From Cheilinus undulatus (taxonomy: Eukaryota; Chordata; Actinopteri; Labriformes; Labridae), in NCBI RefSeq assembly GCF_018320785.1, contig NC_054867.1:29887855-29951854 (forward strand): a DNA stretch of 64,000 bases, written 5' to 3'. Positions 1 through 12,712 of the stretch are shown one piece after another. Within the stretch, counting starts at the first letter, position 1; each line of letters starts with the position of its first letter. Under the pieces are notes generated by a model. The model was given only the letters and a program-made list of their open reading frames with translations, had not been told where the DNA came from and made no database searches. The position numbers and the translations under genes were made by a program.

Positions 1-3000
1 AGGTCTTCTGCTCATCTGATCCTGCATCCCTCATCGACACCACCAGTGTCTAGACTCCATAGGGGGGTAACCTATTCCTTCCTTTGGCTCACTACCCCTT
101 CAAGTACATAAAGTCATTACAAGGAGTCTAATTGCCAGAGACATTGCACTTTCTTTCATATGTAAAATAAAATGTTGTTAAACTCGTATTAAGTCTCTAC
201 TGATTGAATTAAATTAGAAAGGAGAATTGAGGAGTCCTCCAAGGTTACAAAAAAAGGCCAAGTGTTTGCCAGGGGAGTGACTTTTAAAATGGCTTGTGAC
301 AAAGATTTTTTTTTCCTTGAGTGTTAGAGGGGGATGGGGTTGGACAGATGACTTACGTATTTTCAACTTTGGTGACATCATATCATCATCATCTGTTGCA
401 GGCCCAAGATCCTTGCGTCTGTCTTTCATGATCTTCTCTAGGACGTCCGCATCATTGTAAACCTTTAACACAACAAAAAATTCACCAGTGAGCAGCTCCT
501 GGTTCCTGGAAGAAGCGTCTCTGTAGTTTTGAGCTTTTTTCAGAGATACACTTCTGAAAATTTCAGACAATATGAGGACAGGCTGCCCCTAAAATATCCC
601 TTCTTTAAGAGCATAAGTAAAAGCTCAAATTAATTTCCTTTATGGTAAATGTTTCCCCAGATTTACATTTTGAAATTGATCAAGGAACAAAAGACTTCAA
701 GCATTTTATGAACATTATGTAACATGACATTAGTTTGCTGTAAGGTAGATACAAATACCATCAGATGGTACCTGTGAGCCTTCTTCATTGTAGTGTCGAG
801 CATTGCGGAACATCAGTTTCATATCCTCCACCATTGCATCTTCAGTCATGTATTTGTCTGAGCGGATGTTGTGTTCAATGGTCCTGAGGTCCATGGGTTC
901 CAGGATGACCTTGTAGTAGTCAGGATAGTCCTTCTTGGAGGGCTTCACCATAAAGAGGTCACACAGCCTGCGACCTGTGCCAGCTTCTCGTGCCTCAGTC
1001 ACAGACACTAGGAGTGCTTTCATTCGATTTTTCTTTGTGTTCTTTTTGTGACTGGAAACAAAATAAAATTCACCTTTACTCTTTCTTAATGACCAAAAAT
1101 GAAGAAAATAACCGCAGACTGTTGAGTGAATAAAATGTGGCAGACCTTTTTCTTTTAGTGCTACTGGTGTCAGAGGTGGCAGATGAGAGCATGCTGTCTC
1201 CATCATCGTCATCTCGCTGTAAAAGCTCCTTCCTCTTTATCTAGACAGATAATAGATTAATTGTTAAAATGCTTCTTAAAATACATAACACTAAGACAAA
1301 GTCACAGCTAGACTGACCTGCTGAATCTGCTGGAGTTTGAGTGCTCGCTTGTAGATGGACGAATGAGGAACATTGTAGCGTTTGGCATTCTCAAACATCA
1401 GCGTCAGGTCAGAGTCAACGTGCTCGACACCCTCATACTCATTGTTCTTCATCTTGTTCCTGTGGGGAATTATGGGCTCTCACATTTGGGAAGGAGGGCA
1501 CAGAAATACTGAACTGTACAGTGAGTGTGGGCAGAAAATAAAAGAGAGAGAGTGTTGGTGAAGCAAAATAAAAGAACAAACTGATAAAAACATGGAAAAT
1601 TACAGAAAAAAGTGGAGACAGAACGGGTATCTATGCAGGTTGTATGAAATGTTATATTATTGCCACCAACCTTTCCATGGCATATTGTGAGGCATTTATT
1701 GATCAAGTTACTTAATGTAGAGACAGTTCATTTAATCAAACTTGCTCAGCTGACTGAAACATACTCTTAAGATTGACACTCAGTTCTGTAAAACATTTGT
1801 TCTCAACTGGCCAGACATGAGAACCCATCTCCACCTCTTGAGGAAAAATCTGGACCCAAATTCTTCAAAATGTTCAACCACTTAAATGGTTTTAATGAAA
1901 ATTGTTAAAGTTTGGACCTTAAATGGAACATAAGAAGATGGGACAAATAAATGTGTTTTAAAAAGCTCATCATTACAGAAGGACAAGTGTGGATACATCG
2001 TACTCTACTCCATGTTTTCCCAAGACAGCCTGGAAACTTGGTAATTTCTTGAGGAATTTGCTAATTATCTTGGGAAAACCAGCTCTGTTATTCAGCAAAA
2101 GGAGATAAATAGTTGAAATCTTGAGAAAAAGACTGAAATTTAGTTGCCATCACAGGAAAACCATAAAAATGTATAGATGTTTTGTATGTCCACTTATGGA
2201 TTTCATACATCATAAAGTCTTACCACATATTTTTTTCATGGCACAGCTTTGTAAACCAGTTTGGGTCCTGACCCACCAGCTGAGAATCATTGCTCTAAGA
2301 CATTTGGAGACAGTTATCTTGAATTATTTCAGCTCAGTATGTTCCCTCACTATTGTTCAATAGGTTTGTTTCAAATGTTTTAATGAAACTTTTTTTGTAA
2401 CTTTCTATTATTGTAAAGAAGAGAAATCTGAGTGGTTATCCCTTTTTAAAGCTGTTTAATTTAAAGACATTGTCCCAAAGTAATATGCTTCTAACTATGA
2501 GAAATTGTGAAAATTAACTGGTACATAAGTGCATAAGAAAATACTTTTTTTTTCTCTGTTTTTATGGGTCAGATTGTTCCCTATTTTTCTAATTACTTTT
2601 CTGAATAAATCACTCTAAATGGAGGGGGAGCTCTCATGTAGGTTTCTGAGGAAGAGAACATTGCCCAACTCCTGAATTTAACCTTTTTTTGATGTTTGTG
2701 TTTGGAAAAAAAATAGGAGATACTCAGGAAAAAAGCCTTTGGAAGGTCAGCCTGGTTAGCAGCAACTGCATGCAGGTCAGAGCTTCTGCCTCAGCTGGGG
2801 TTTTGTTTGTTTACAAATGAAAAGGAATGTAAACAAACAGTGGGAAAAAATACTACTCAGAAAATTACAGACCAAGAATTTTTTTTTACAATAATATATC
2901 TTGTAATTCTGTGGTAGTAATGTCACCCATTCCAAAGAATAGAGTTTTTTATGCTCTTTGCTTCCTTGGTAATCCATCCTCCTTTTTCAAATTAATTTAT

Positions 3001-6000
3001 AAGAAAATACAAAAATATTGAAAATATATTATTTCACAAATTTTGTTGATTGTTGATTAAAATATAAAATTGATTTAAATAAAGAATACACAATGAACTC
3101 AAGTGTTGAACTCTTGTATTGAAACCACTGGGTCAGGAATGATTATGTAGAAGCTGTACTTAATATGAACATGAGTATGAAATTGGTCCTGATTTTTATG
3201 CAGCATTGTTACAACACTAGATTTTTTTAACATATCAAACAGTATTAATACGTTCTTTATACCATTTTAACAAAAATCCAAGTCCTAGTCACACAAAACT
3301 TGTTTTTTATTACCAAATATGCCAGCAAACTCCTGCACACTGTCTAAATTATACCAGTGCATTTGTAATGTATGGGTGAAAAACATTCACAAAGTATTTG
3401 TGTATTTAATTGACTTATTTCCCTATATGCACCTGTCTATTTGGGTTTTTTTTTTTCAGTACTATCGATGATTAAAATTCAGATTTTATTCTGTGGACAG
3501 ACATATGACAGACACAGATTAAGATTAGTGTTAGTTCTGTCATACTTTATCTGATGGAGGCAGATGGGTTGACTGATCTGGTGGTAGTAGTCAGGGTAGT
3601 CCTTCCTGGAGGGCAGCTGCAGGAAAGGCTCAGAGATCAGCTGGCCCTGGCTGTTTCTTGCACCCCGCACAGCTTCGTACAGCTGAAAGATGGGATTACT
3701 CATGTCCATGTTCGAAGTCAGACTCTCTGCCTCAGATTCCCCTTCGTCATAGTGCACAGAACCTGAGAAAAACAGGAAGAGATAAACAAATAATGATGCA
3801 ACCATCAAATAAAGCCCTTCTGTGTTTGCAGCATCTTCATCAAAGCACAGTCTGCAGCATGAAATGCAAATAATGAAATGAAGGCGTACCAGAGAGGATG
3901 CCCTCCTCGTCACTTTCATACTGTAGAGCCATGGTGATAGCAGAGAGGCGGTCTCCCTGTGCAGATCTTCTATTCCTAAAAGAGACAGACAGAAGATCAG
4001 GGATAGCAGCACTGTTAAGATTAATAACAGTGATGCACTGAGCTCAGCAGTGCCTCTTTTACCTGATCCGTATGCTGGATTTGATTGGTTCTCCATGTTC
4101 CATCTCAGACTTCTTTTGTGCAAAAATCTTTTTGATGGTGTTTGCATCCTGGAACACATAAGTAGGTCAAAGGTTTGTTTATCTGCTCATGATCCAGTTT
4201 TAATCATATTTTAAATAAGCCATTCACCTTGAACACTTGTGATCCAGGCTCATTGTAAGTTTTAGCATTCTTAACCAGCAAATCGACATCTTTAGCCATG
4301 GCATTGACACTCCTGTAGTGGCCCAACTGAAAGCAAAAACATGAATATTAAATTTTATAAGCACATTTTTGGACATTAATTTAGATTTCTAATTTTGGAG
4401 GTGCAAAAGAATACCTGAATCTTTTGAGCGATGATTTTCAGATCTATTGGTTCCTTTATGATGGCATAATAATCAGGGTATTGCTAAAAGTAGAAAAGCA
4501 AACTACCAGTCAAAGCCGTTGTTTATTTAGACGATTTTTCCTAAAAATTATACAGTAGGTGCTCATACCATTTTGGAGGGAAGCTTCTGGAAAAGTTCGC
4601 TGACCAGACGGCCAGTGGGCTCAATGTAAGACACCACAGCATCAAGGAGTTGCTCAAGGACGTCTTTCAAGAAGGTAGGTGCACTCTGTCATAAACAAGA
4701 GATCAGAGTTCTTAAAAAAATACTGACATAGTAAAATATTATAGTCATTACTGGTACTATACAATTACTGAAGTGCTGGTGCCAAATATCAAGATTTTAA
4801 TTATGAAACATTACCTCACTTTAAATTAATTTCACTGCCAATTTCACTCATGGCATCACTACTTTATGAGTCAACATGGTAGTGCTTTTAACACAAAGGG
4901 GGGTAATATGAATGGAAGTCAAACAGACAAGTTGCAAAGTAATAAAATAAGCAGAAGATGGCAGGATAATGCTGATAACAGTTGAAACTAAGACATACAG
5001 TGCCTATAAAAGTTATTTTCCCCCTTGGATGTTTTACCCTTTTATTGATTTTATAAATTAATTATGGTCAATATAATGAGGTTGCTTGAAAAATAATCTT
5101 TTTAATGTTAAAGGAGAACAGATTTCTACAAAGTAATGTCAATTAAATAAAAATATGTGAGGCAAAATAAGTGACTGTATAAATACCACCCCCCCTATTC
5201 AAGTCAGTATTTAGTATATCCACCTTTGGCTGTAATCAAAGCACTAAGTCTGTGTGGATAGGTCTCGGTCAGGCTTGCACATCTGGACACTACAATTTTA
5301 CTCCATTCTTCTTTGCAAAACTACTGAAGCTCTGTCAGGTTTATAGGGCGTGAACAGCCGTTTCGAGTCCAGCCACAAATTCTCTATTAGACTGAGATCT
5401 GGGCTTTGACTTGGCTGCTCAGGAACATTCACCTTGTTTATTTAAACCATTTCTGTGTAGCTTTTGCTGTATGCTTTGGGTCATTGTCTTGCTGGAAAAT
5501 AGATCTTCTCCCAAGCTGTAGCTCTCTTGCAGACTGAATTAGATTATCCTCTAGGATTTTCCTATATTTTGCCACATTTATTTTACCCTGTACCTTTACA
5601 AGCCTTCTAGGACAGGCTGTCAAGAAGCATCCCCACAGTATGATGCTGCCACCACCATGGTTCACAGTGGGGATGGTGTGTTTGTGGTGATGTGCAGTGT
5701 TCGGTGTCCGCCAAATGTAGCATCTTGTCTGATGGCCAAAAAGTACCATTTTGGTCTCATCAGACCAAAGAACTTTCTACCACTTGACCACGTAGTCTGT
5801 CTTTGGGTGAACTCTAGTTGAGATTTAATATGAGTTTTCTTCAGAGGCTTGCTCTTTGATCCTTTCCCTTAAAGCTTTGACTGGGGAAGAACCCAGCCAA
5901 TAGTTATTGTATGCAGAGTCTCTCCCATCTCAGCTGTCTATAAATCATCAGAGTAGTCATAGGTGTCTTGGTAGATTCTCTCACTGGTCTCCTTCTTGCA

Positions 6001-8365
6001 TCGTCACTCAGTTTGTGTGGATGGTCTGATCTAGGCAGATTTACACAGGTGCCATATTCATTCCACTTCTTGATAATGGATTTAACTGATGTCCAGGGGA
6101 TGTTCTTGGAATTTTTTCTGTATCCATCCTCTGACTTATACTTTTCAATAACCTTTTCTCTGGAATGTTCTTTTGTCGTCATGATGTAATGGTAGCCAGT
6201 AATACTGATTAACCAGTGACTGGACCTTCCAGACACAGTTGTCTGTCTACAATCACTTAAGACACATTCACTGCACTTAGGTAAGCCCCATTTCACTAAC
6301 TGTGAGACTACAAGCACCAACTGGTTGGACCTCTGTTGAATTTTTTGTATTTTTTTGTATCTAACCTTTATTTAACCAGATTATTTCCCATTGAGATACA
6401 AAAATCTCTTTTACAAGGGAGACTCGGCCAAGACAGCAGCATATTAGGTAGGTAGGAATTAGGTCAGTCACTTTGATGTGGGAGAATATTTATGCAATCT
6501 CTTATTTTACTTTACATATTTTTATTCAATTGACATTACATTGTGTTTTCTCTTCAACATAAAAGATTTTTTTTGGTTTCTTTTCTTAAACTAGCCAAAT
6601 TATATTGACCATGTTAGATTCATAAAAGCATTAACAAGGTAAAACATCCATAGGGGATAATACTTTTTATAGGCACTGTAATTGCAATGAATAAATAAAA
6701 AATCCAGATTCCAGCACTCTACCTTTTAAGGGTCCTTTTCAGTTTCATGATGCACTATTACATGATTGTCTTGTTATCAAAGAATAGTTGTAAGATGATA
6801 TTGTTATAAGCATAAGACAGGTGTCACGTATCATATCGTACAGTATCGTATCGTATCATATCATATCACACTGTATGATGACCTATCAAAGATTAACATG
6901 TGATTTTCATCCCTGTTAAGATTTTGTTACAGATTTAAATCTATTAGGGCTATCTGTCAAACCAAAGAGCTTTATCTTAAGCATCATTGTGTAGTAATAA
7001 GCTTGATTAAATCAAAAATTGTAATTAACTAGAGGTATCGGTACCATTGTGTCCTTTTAAAATCATTAATGATAAAACCTCACATGACGAGCAACGGAGT
7101 ATAACAATGTGAAAAAAGGAAGAATCTAAATAGTAAACTATTTTCACAAATATTTAAAGTTTGTTCATATCTGATTTATTTAGCCTTCATCATACAGGAA
7201 TATTCCCCGTGAGATACATAATCTCTTATATCAGTGGAGTCCTGGCCACTTATGGCATTACATTTATGAAGCAACATCCTCACAGTCATTTTATTAAAAA
7301 AATATCAAACCATGTTGTCTGAAGGTCCTGAGTAGTATGTATTCAGTTTCAAAATAGTGTAACATTGTTGATTAAGATCCTGTGAATTGAATCAGTACAG
7401 TAGTACATGGATCCTATCTAAAAGATGGATATTATAAGCAGTGATGTATAAAGACATCTAATTTAATTTTTTAGGGTAATCACCTCATCCTCAGTTGACC
7501 CCCCAGGATTGTCTTGGGCATCATAGCAATCTTCATCATCCTCTTCATATTCCCCTCTCTGGACAAATTCATTCTTGGTCCGCAGATAAAGGTCCCATAG
7601 CTTACAGGCTGCCCTGTACTCAGGACTGTCAGACTAAACAGGCAAAAGAATACATATTAATGCAGAGGGATAGCCTGACTCATCATTTTTAGATGTATAT
7701 AAACTTTTATCATATAGCATGTTATTTCACCTTGTAATATGCTTTTGCATTGCTGAATAACAGTTGAAAGTCACTAGTAAGTTGTTCAACATCGTCATAC
7801 TCCTCCATCTTTAATTTCTGCTGGATCTTCATCATGTCAATAGGCTGAGACACCACATGGTAATAGTCTGGTTGATTCCTGTAAAAACAGCAAGCTTTTG
7901 TCTCTTTCTGACAATATGATTGGACTTAAGTTAATGGAAATTTTCAGGTTTAATATGTATATACGCACATTTGATGAGAGCTTTCCCATATCCTTACCTC
8001 CGTTTTGGGGCTCTGATGAAGAGCTCACACAGCATCCTACCCTGGTCATCCTTGTAATCTCTGATTGTGTTGTACAGTTCATGACATACAGCAATCTGCA
8101 AAGCAAGGATTAAACACTGAAAACGATCCACCTCATTTTAGTTTTCCACTGCTTAATCTGCATAGGTTTTATTATTCTGACAGTGACTTTAAAGCAAAAC
8201 AATAACTGAAATTTGTAAAATTACAGGATCCACAGTTGGAATGTTTGAGGTCCTTCTCCTCTTTCTCCCAATTGAAGAGACTAACGATGATGTCTGGCTA
8301 TCGTCAAAATCTCCTCCACTCACACTGCTAGAGGGGGATGTCGCCCTTCTCCTTTTCAACGCCAT
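1..8365 (-). CDS. pbrm1: Polybromo-1 (BAF180), 5' part: first four bromodomains
   Basis: Fourteen coding exons on the minus strand: 8365-8225, 8095-7998, 7878-7731, 7633-7484, 4685-4569, 4483-4415, 4326-4228, 4148-4063, 3975-3890, 3762-3546, 1459-1318, 1240-1146, 1051-772 and 462-357; the gene continues past the left edge. They join in phase to 611 residues. The start reads [17 protein letters not shown], close to human PBRM1. Four tandem bromodomains are seen, with acetyl-lysine-binding Asn at about 123 (SNAKAYY), 261 (KNAKTYN), 428 (ENAKRYN) and 566 (RNARHYN). The BAH domains and HMG box of the family, from the rest of the roughly 1,600-residue protein, lie outside the window. The known role is as the chromatin-targeting subunit of the PBAF SWI/SNF remodeller in the nucleus. 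Between the bromodomains are acidic serine-rich linkers, including [15 protein letters not shown]. Family identity is certain; this could be the teleost duplicate (pbrm1l) rather than pbrm1 itself. Confidence 0.95.
1800..2288. mobile_element. Degenerate non-autonomous DNA transposon (hAT-like MITE) in a pbrm1 intron
   Basis: The left end (TTCTCAACTGG) and the right end (CCAGCTGAGAA) form an imperfect terminal inverted repeat of about 27 bases, including the GGGTCCTGACCCACCAG motif common at the ends of teleost hAT-type MITEs. There is no coding capacity. No clear 8-base target duplication remains, so the copy is old. It lies between the pbrm1 exons at 3546 and 1459. Confidence 0.45.
4998..6678 (-). 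mobile_element. Tc1/mariner transposon, full-length but inactive
   Basis: Both ends read CAGTGCCTATAAAA in inverted orientation and are flanked by TA (4996-4997 and 6679-6680), the duplicated target of Tc1/mariner elements. The inverted repeats stay alignable for about 80 bases, through GGATGTTTTACC to ATGGTCAATATAA. The length, 1,681 bases, is normal for a fish Tc1. It sits in the long pbrm1 intron between exons 7484 and 4685, with its transposase in the same sense as the host gene. Confidence 0.93.
5330..6189 (-). pseudogene. Broken Tc1 transposase (DD34E)
   Basis: The minus strand encodes a recognisable Tc1 transposase in pieces. The N-terminal DNA-binding part starts [18 protein letters not shown] near 6183 and stays open to about 5904. 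The catalytic part begins near 5770 with SDETK (first Asp) and runs through [13 protein letters not shown] and [13 protein letters not shown] (second Asp) to a TAA at about 5438. The third catalytic region ([13 protein letters not shown], with Glu) lies beyond that stop. The frame is also lost between the two main parts, so no functional enzyme is expected. It belongs to the transposon spanning 4998-6678. Confidence 0.85.
6824..6872. repeat. Degenerate TATCR pentanucleotide repeat
   Basis: A short tandem array built on TATCG and TATCA units lies just right of the Tc1 insertion in the same pbrm1 intron. Its copies vary, so it looks old. Confidence 0.7.
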
Positions 8366-8374
8366 GATGAACCC

Positions 8375-11300
8375 CTGGGTGGAGGAAACAGTTTAGTATA
8401 AAAAACTAAGTCATAGGTATTTCTGGAATGGCAAAATAAACTTTATACAAGAGTATGGAATTTAGAAAGAGAGAATACTTTCAGAAAGGGGCCTGTTGGG
8501 GTCACAAAAGAACCTGATAGGGTTGTCATACATGCCTCAAGTGCTTCCTATCTTCAAAATAATATGATTCTTTTAAGATTACTTCTAGATAAAACTCATT
8601 GGGTTATTATTTGTATGGACTTTAAGTTTTCTTTTTTACAGTAGATATTATGCTTCAAAATAGGCAAAAGAGGCAGAAAGAGGAAGACAAAAAAACAGAA
8701 AATGTGGCAAGAGATGACATCCAAGTTACTTATTGTTCACATTCTTTGATACATTTTCCAAAACATAATTAAAACCCTGTAAGATAATCTAAGATTGTGT
8801 CGATTGTGGATGATGAATATTGTTGTCTTGTAGTAGTCAAGTAATATCGCTTTGCATTTCTGCTCACAGAAAATGTGACAAAAAAGGCTTTTTGCAGCAT
8901 GCTGCAGGTCACTTAGTCTGACACCTACCCTGCTGCAGTGGTTACAGGAACAATATTACGTGCATCGAAGTCCCTGTAAAGTGAAATCCAAACTTTGTGT
9001 GTTAACATCTTAAGATCTGTTGGAATAAAGTTGCTGTAAACATGTGAAAATAATAAGAGCTATGTGTGACTGAAAATTTTATTTAGCCCATTAGAAAATT
9101 GTTCACTTCTTTCCTGGCTTGGTTTTATTTGAGCAGGGCAAATATATGAGCCCATGACATCACTGGTCTTGATGGGGAACCCCATCCTTCCAGGTGGGAG
9201 CCTGTTTTCTAACCTGTTAAGAACTCCTCACAGGAGCTTTAAGTGGTCATATTTCATTGTAACTTTAACTGTTGGGGAAGGGCAGAAACCCACTGGTCAC
9301 TCATCACGACCAAGTCACCCAAAATGAACTTTAAACACATTTTTTTTATTTGAAGTTGGGTTAATGTCGACATTACCCCCTTTGAATGGCAACAACAATA
9401 CTCCATGCAAAACTCAAGCATATTTTTTCGCACACTCCTGGTTTCATGCTGATCATTTCAGATGATAAAGATGACAACCACACCAGCGGATCATTACTGA
9501 ATGTAATGTAATTTCTTTGTGCAGACGCTAATGATGAAGGCATGTCTGGAGCTTCAACCAACAAAAAATGTTGCCAGCTCCCTCTCATGTCACACAGGAT
9601 CTGCGCACACATCAGCCGTTAGCTAGCTTAAAGGGCAGCAGCTGTCCACGGCGGTGTCACTCACCGTGGACAGGTACAGACCACAGACACATAACATTAG
9701 CCACGGTTAACGGCTGGCCTTCAACATCACCTAGTTTTACCGCCGAGACAAAGGCATCACTGTTAACTACGTCTAACCTTGCAAAGCTATCGTTAAAAAA
9801 ATCCGTCGACACTTAATGAAAAATATTTAAGTTTGTATTTCGTCCCACTTGACACCGTTGCATGCTTACCTTCTGTGAGCACGTTACAAGACCCACAAAA
9901 TGTTATCCATCAAGGAAACCAATCACTTATCAATTTTAGACAGAGAGACAGAAGTGTCGAGTTGGCGACAGTTGAAAAGTCGTTTCCGACTGTTCACCTT
10001 CAAAATAAAAGTTTAAATGTTGCCGTTTTAATTAATGAATTTGACGTCTGTGTCATTGTTGTTCTTTCTCTTTTATTTTATATGTTCATTGTTTGAAAGG
10101 GAGATTTCAAACGTTGGTCGAAATTGTATAGAGAAATCGCCTCCTTTGCGCAATTAAGACACACAGCACGAAGACAATGACAAACTAAGAGCACATCAAA
10201 CTATTTACTTCCTGTTGGTTAAATTTAACTTCACACATCAAACTTACCAACCTCCTTGTTTTAGCTAATCAAAACACAAAAGCCATTACATAAAGCTTGA
10301 ACGTCATTCAGCGAAATCTTATATCTTATTCAGAAATTGATCATTTCTGACAGTGACACCAGTTACTTATGACATGGGGTATATTTTGAACAGTCCCAAA
10401 GGCTTTACCTTTTGATTGACTAAATTTTAAAATAAGATATAATGATCAATCCACAGCCCTATTCATGTTGAAACATCCTGAAAATGACTAAATTATTCAA
10501 GGTGAACTGCATGTATGAACACAAAATATTTCTTCAACACAGAGTTCACTTTCTTTTGCCAGCCCCTTGTACATCTCAAAGAAAAAGTTTCCACCTGTGA
10601 GGGAGAAGTGTGACTAAATAACTCGTGAAAATGTCCTCAACATTCTCTCTCTCTCTAGATGTGCCAATGCTTTATCCTTTAGCAAAATGAAGGTCTTTTT
10701 TTCTGTGTAACATTGTGATTCTGTGATTCTGTTGAGGTCATGTGACTCCACTTTTATATCTCAGACATTTTCTCCAGTCACCAATGTATTGCCATTTTGC
10801 TTTTTATTGCTTGTTAATTCAAATAAACCTATAAAATACACTTTATTAGGCTGGTTTTGAAATATACAAATTGAAATTGGCTGACACCTCAAAACCAGCT
10901 AATTATGACAAGCCTAAATCAAATTGGCATTGTACCAAACTGACCTATTTCTCTTTAGTTTGTCTAAGTAGAAGGTAACTAAAATCAAGCATGACTAACT
11001 GTAAGTTAACAGGATATTTATGCTAAATTATGTAGGCTAACTGAATTTACAGGGGCATAGAATATTTTAAAATTACAAGAGGCCAAAATAATTTAGCAAA
11101 ATCAAAAAAGCCCCTGAACTGAGGTCAAGCTGGTGGACATCCTGGCATGGATTCTGGCATGGGTTCAAGATGCTTTTCTGTAGGTGGCTTTATGGTGCAT
11201 ATGCAGACAATAGACTATAGGCCTAGGTGTAATAGTGTGAAAGGGCAGAATGTTAAAAAAATTTATAGCAGCTTTTTCCAAGCTTCGAATAAGCCCAGTT

Positions 11301-12440
11301 TGAGACCTGAAAATCCTCTAATATTTACCTTTTATTTATAATAATTTTGTTTCATAAATAGGGAATTTTAAGGCAAATGTTTATGTGCTTCCATACTCAT
11401 ATACATGACTTGGAAAGTGTTCATGGGGTCACAAAATACAATAAATGCTAATACCATTTATTTACTTTCTAGTTTATCTCTTAGACACACTTCATGGCCC
11501 TGCAGACTCTTCATAAGTGGCATTAATGTCTCCTATCAGTCTCCACTGATAACTCTTAAAATTAGGATGTGAGCAAAATATAGCAAAATGTTTAACAGTG
11601 TAACCAGTGGATCCAACATTAGTTAAACATAACACCTATTGTAGCCTATACATCAGGAAACACATATAATAAAAAGGTGATATGAGTTAAAACTTCTGGA
11701 TGTGTTTTTTTTTTTTTTAACCTTTGAGACTTGAAATAATAACATGTATTCAAGTATTTGCTGATCGTTTAAGATATGTTTTTTTTTTATATATCATTTT
11801 TATTCTTTTAGTTTCTATGATTTTTTGTTATTGTGTGTAACCTCTCGCGACCCACCTACAATACCTCTGGGACCCACACTTTCGGATGTACTCGTAAAGG
11901 CAATCAGAAATCCTTTAATGAAAATATGTGTTGGCCACGGGGGTCGCTGTGACAAATTGAATGATTCTGATGCATGAATGTGTTCAGGATCATTGTGTGA
12001 CTCTGCCTGTTTTGTGCTGATTGACAAAAGCAGTGTAGGATTACGTGGAATTATAGTGCTGAAAACACGGAAAAAGTAGTTTAAAAAGTGCCCAAAATTT
12101 GGCCCCCCTGCCACAGCCACGCCCCGATAACTTACAAATAGCCACTACAAGCATCATCATATGCGATTTCCCCAAGGGTACAATTTTGAGGAAAGTTTGG
12201 GGAGTCCTGTGGCATGTTAAAAACCTAAGGTTGGCTATTGTTCTGCTGGAATAATATTAACAAAACATTCAGCTATTTCGTAGGGTTCTCGCTCCAAAGT
12301 CGGTGCTTGGGCCCCAGTAATATAAAACAAATCGAATGGAGTCAAAATGCTGTGTACACTTCAGAAGATGGCAGTACAGCACCGCTGAGGACCTACACTG
12401 CTGTCACCTTCAGAGACGACGGTTTGGATTCGACGAAGAA
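8375..12440. other. Divergent intergenic region between pbrm1 and wdr77 (includes pbrm1 intron 1)
   Basis: I see no coding exon here. About 8.4-9.86 kb would be the first intron of pbrm1, and the pbrm1 promoter probably lies just right of 9870. From 10.2 to 11.8 kb the DNA is AT-rich with no structure I can name. At about 11,820-12,130 there is a higher-GC stretch with the words CTCTCGCGACCCACC and CTGGGACCCACACTTTCGG, resembling the end of a decayed teleost DNA transposon. The short open frames in this interval have no recognisable product. Confidence 0.5.
9870..10010 (-). other. pbrm1: Probable non-coding first exon and promoter area of pbrm1
   Basis: The first coding exon opens at 8374 after a good acceptor (CCACCCAG) and carries only nine bases of leader, so an upstream non-coding exon is expected. 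A strong minus-strand donor (AAG|GTAAGC) puts the end of such an exon at 9870. The DNA just upstream of it (to the right) is richer in CpG than its surroundings, as at a housekeeping promoter. The right boundary given is a guess; no transcription start can be read from sequence alone. Confidence 0.35.
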
Positions 12441-12470
12441 GAAGAAACCCGGAAGTTGGTAATTTTCTGT
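12440..12470 (+). promoter_or_regulatory. wdr77: Probable wdr77 core promoter with ETS/GABP site
   Basis: CCGGAAGT at 12449-12456 is a perfect ETS-family (GABP) site, common within a few tens of bases of the start of housekeeping genes. It lies about 260 bases before the wdr77 start codon. An AAGATGGC word at 12364-12371 could be a YY1-type site. No TATA box is evident. Confidence 0.5.
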
Positions 12471-12712
12471 CCCATGTGTTGCAATTTACTCGTCCATTCA
12501 TTCATTTAATGGTAACTTCTGTTGCAGTTATATTGCATACTAACGTTTCCCAGGGAATACGGACAATATTGTGCCTCAGTGTTGCAAACAAAACACGATA
12601 ACAGCGGTTTTTGTGAAAGCTATCAGTGGCTTCAGCGTTAGCTAGCGAACTGAAGAAATCGCGTATGCGAGTCTTGGCCACAAACACTTTAATGTTCGAG
12701 AGCGATATCTGA

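Noticed and set aside
12238-12462. Open frame of 74 codons just upstream of wdr77
   Set aside because: It overlaps the predicted core promoter and ends before the transcript start suggested by the ETS site; no homologue is known to me.
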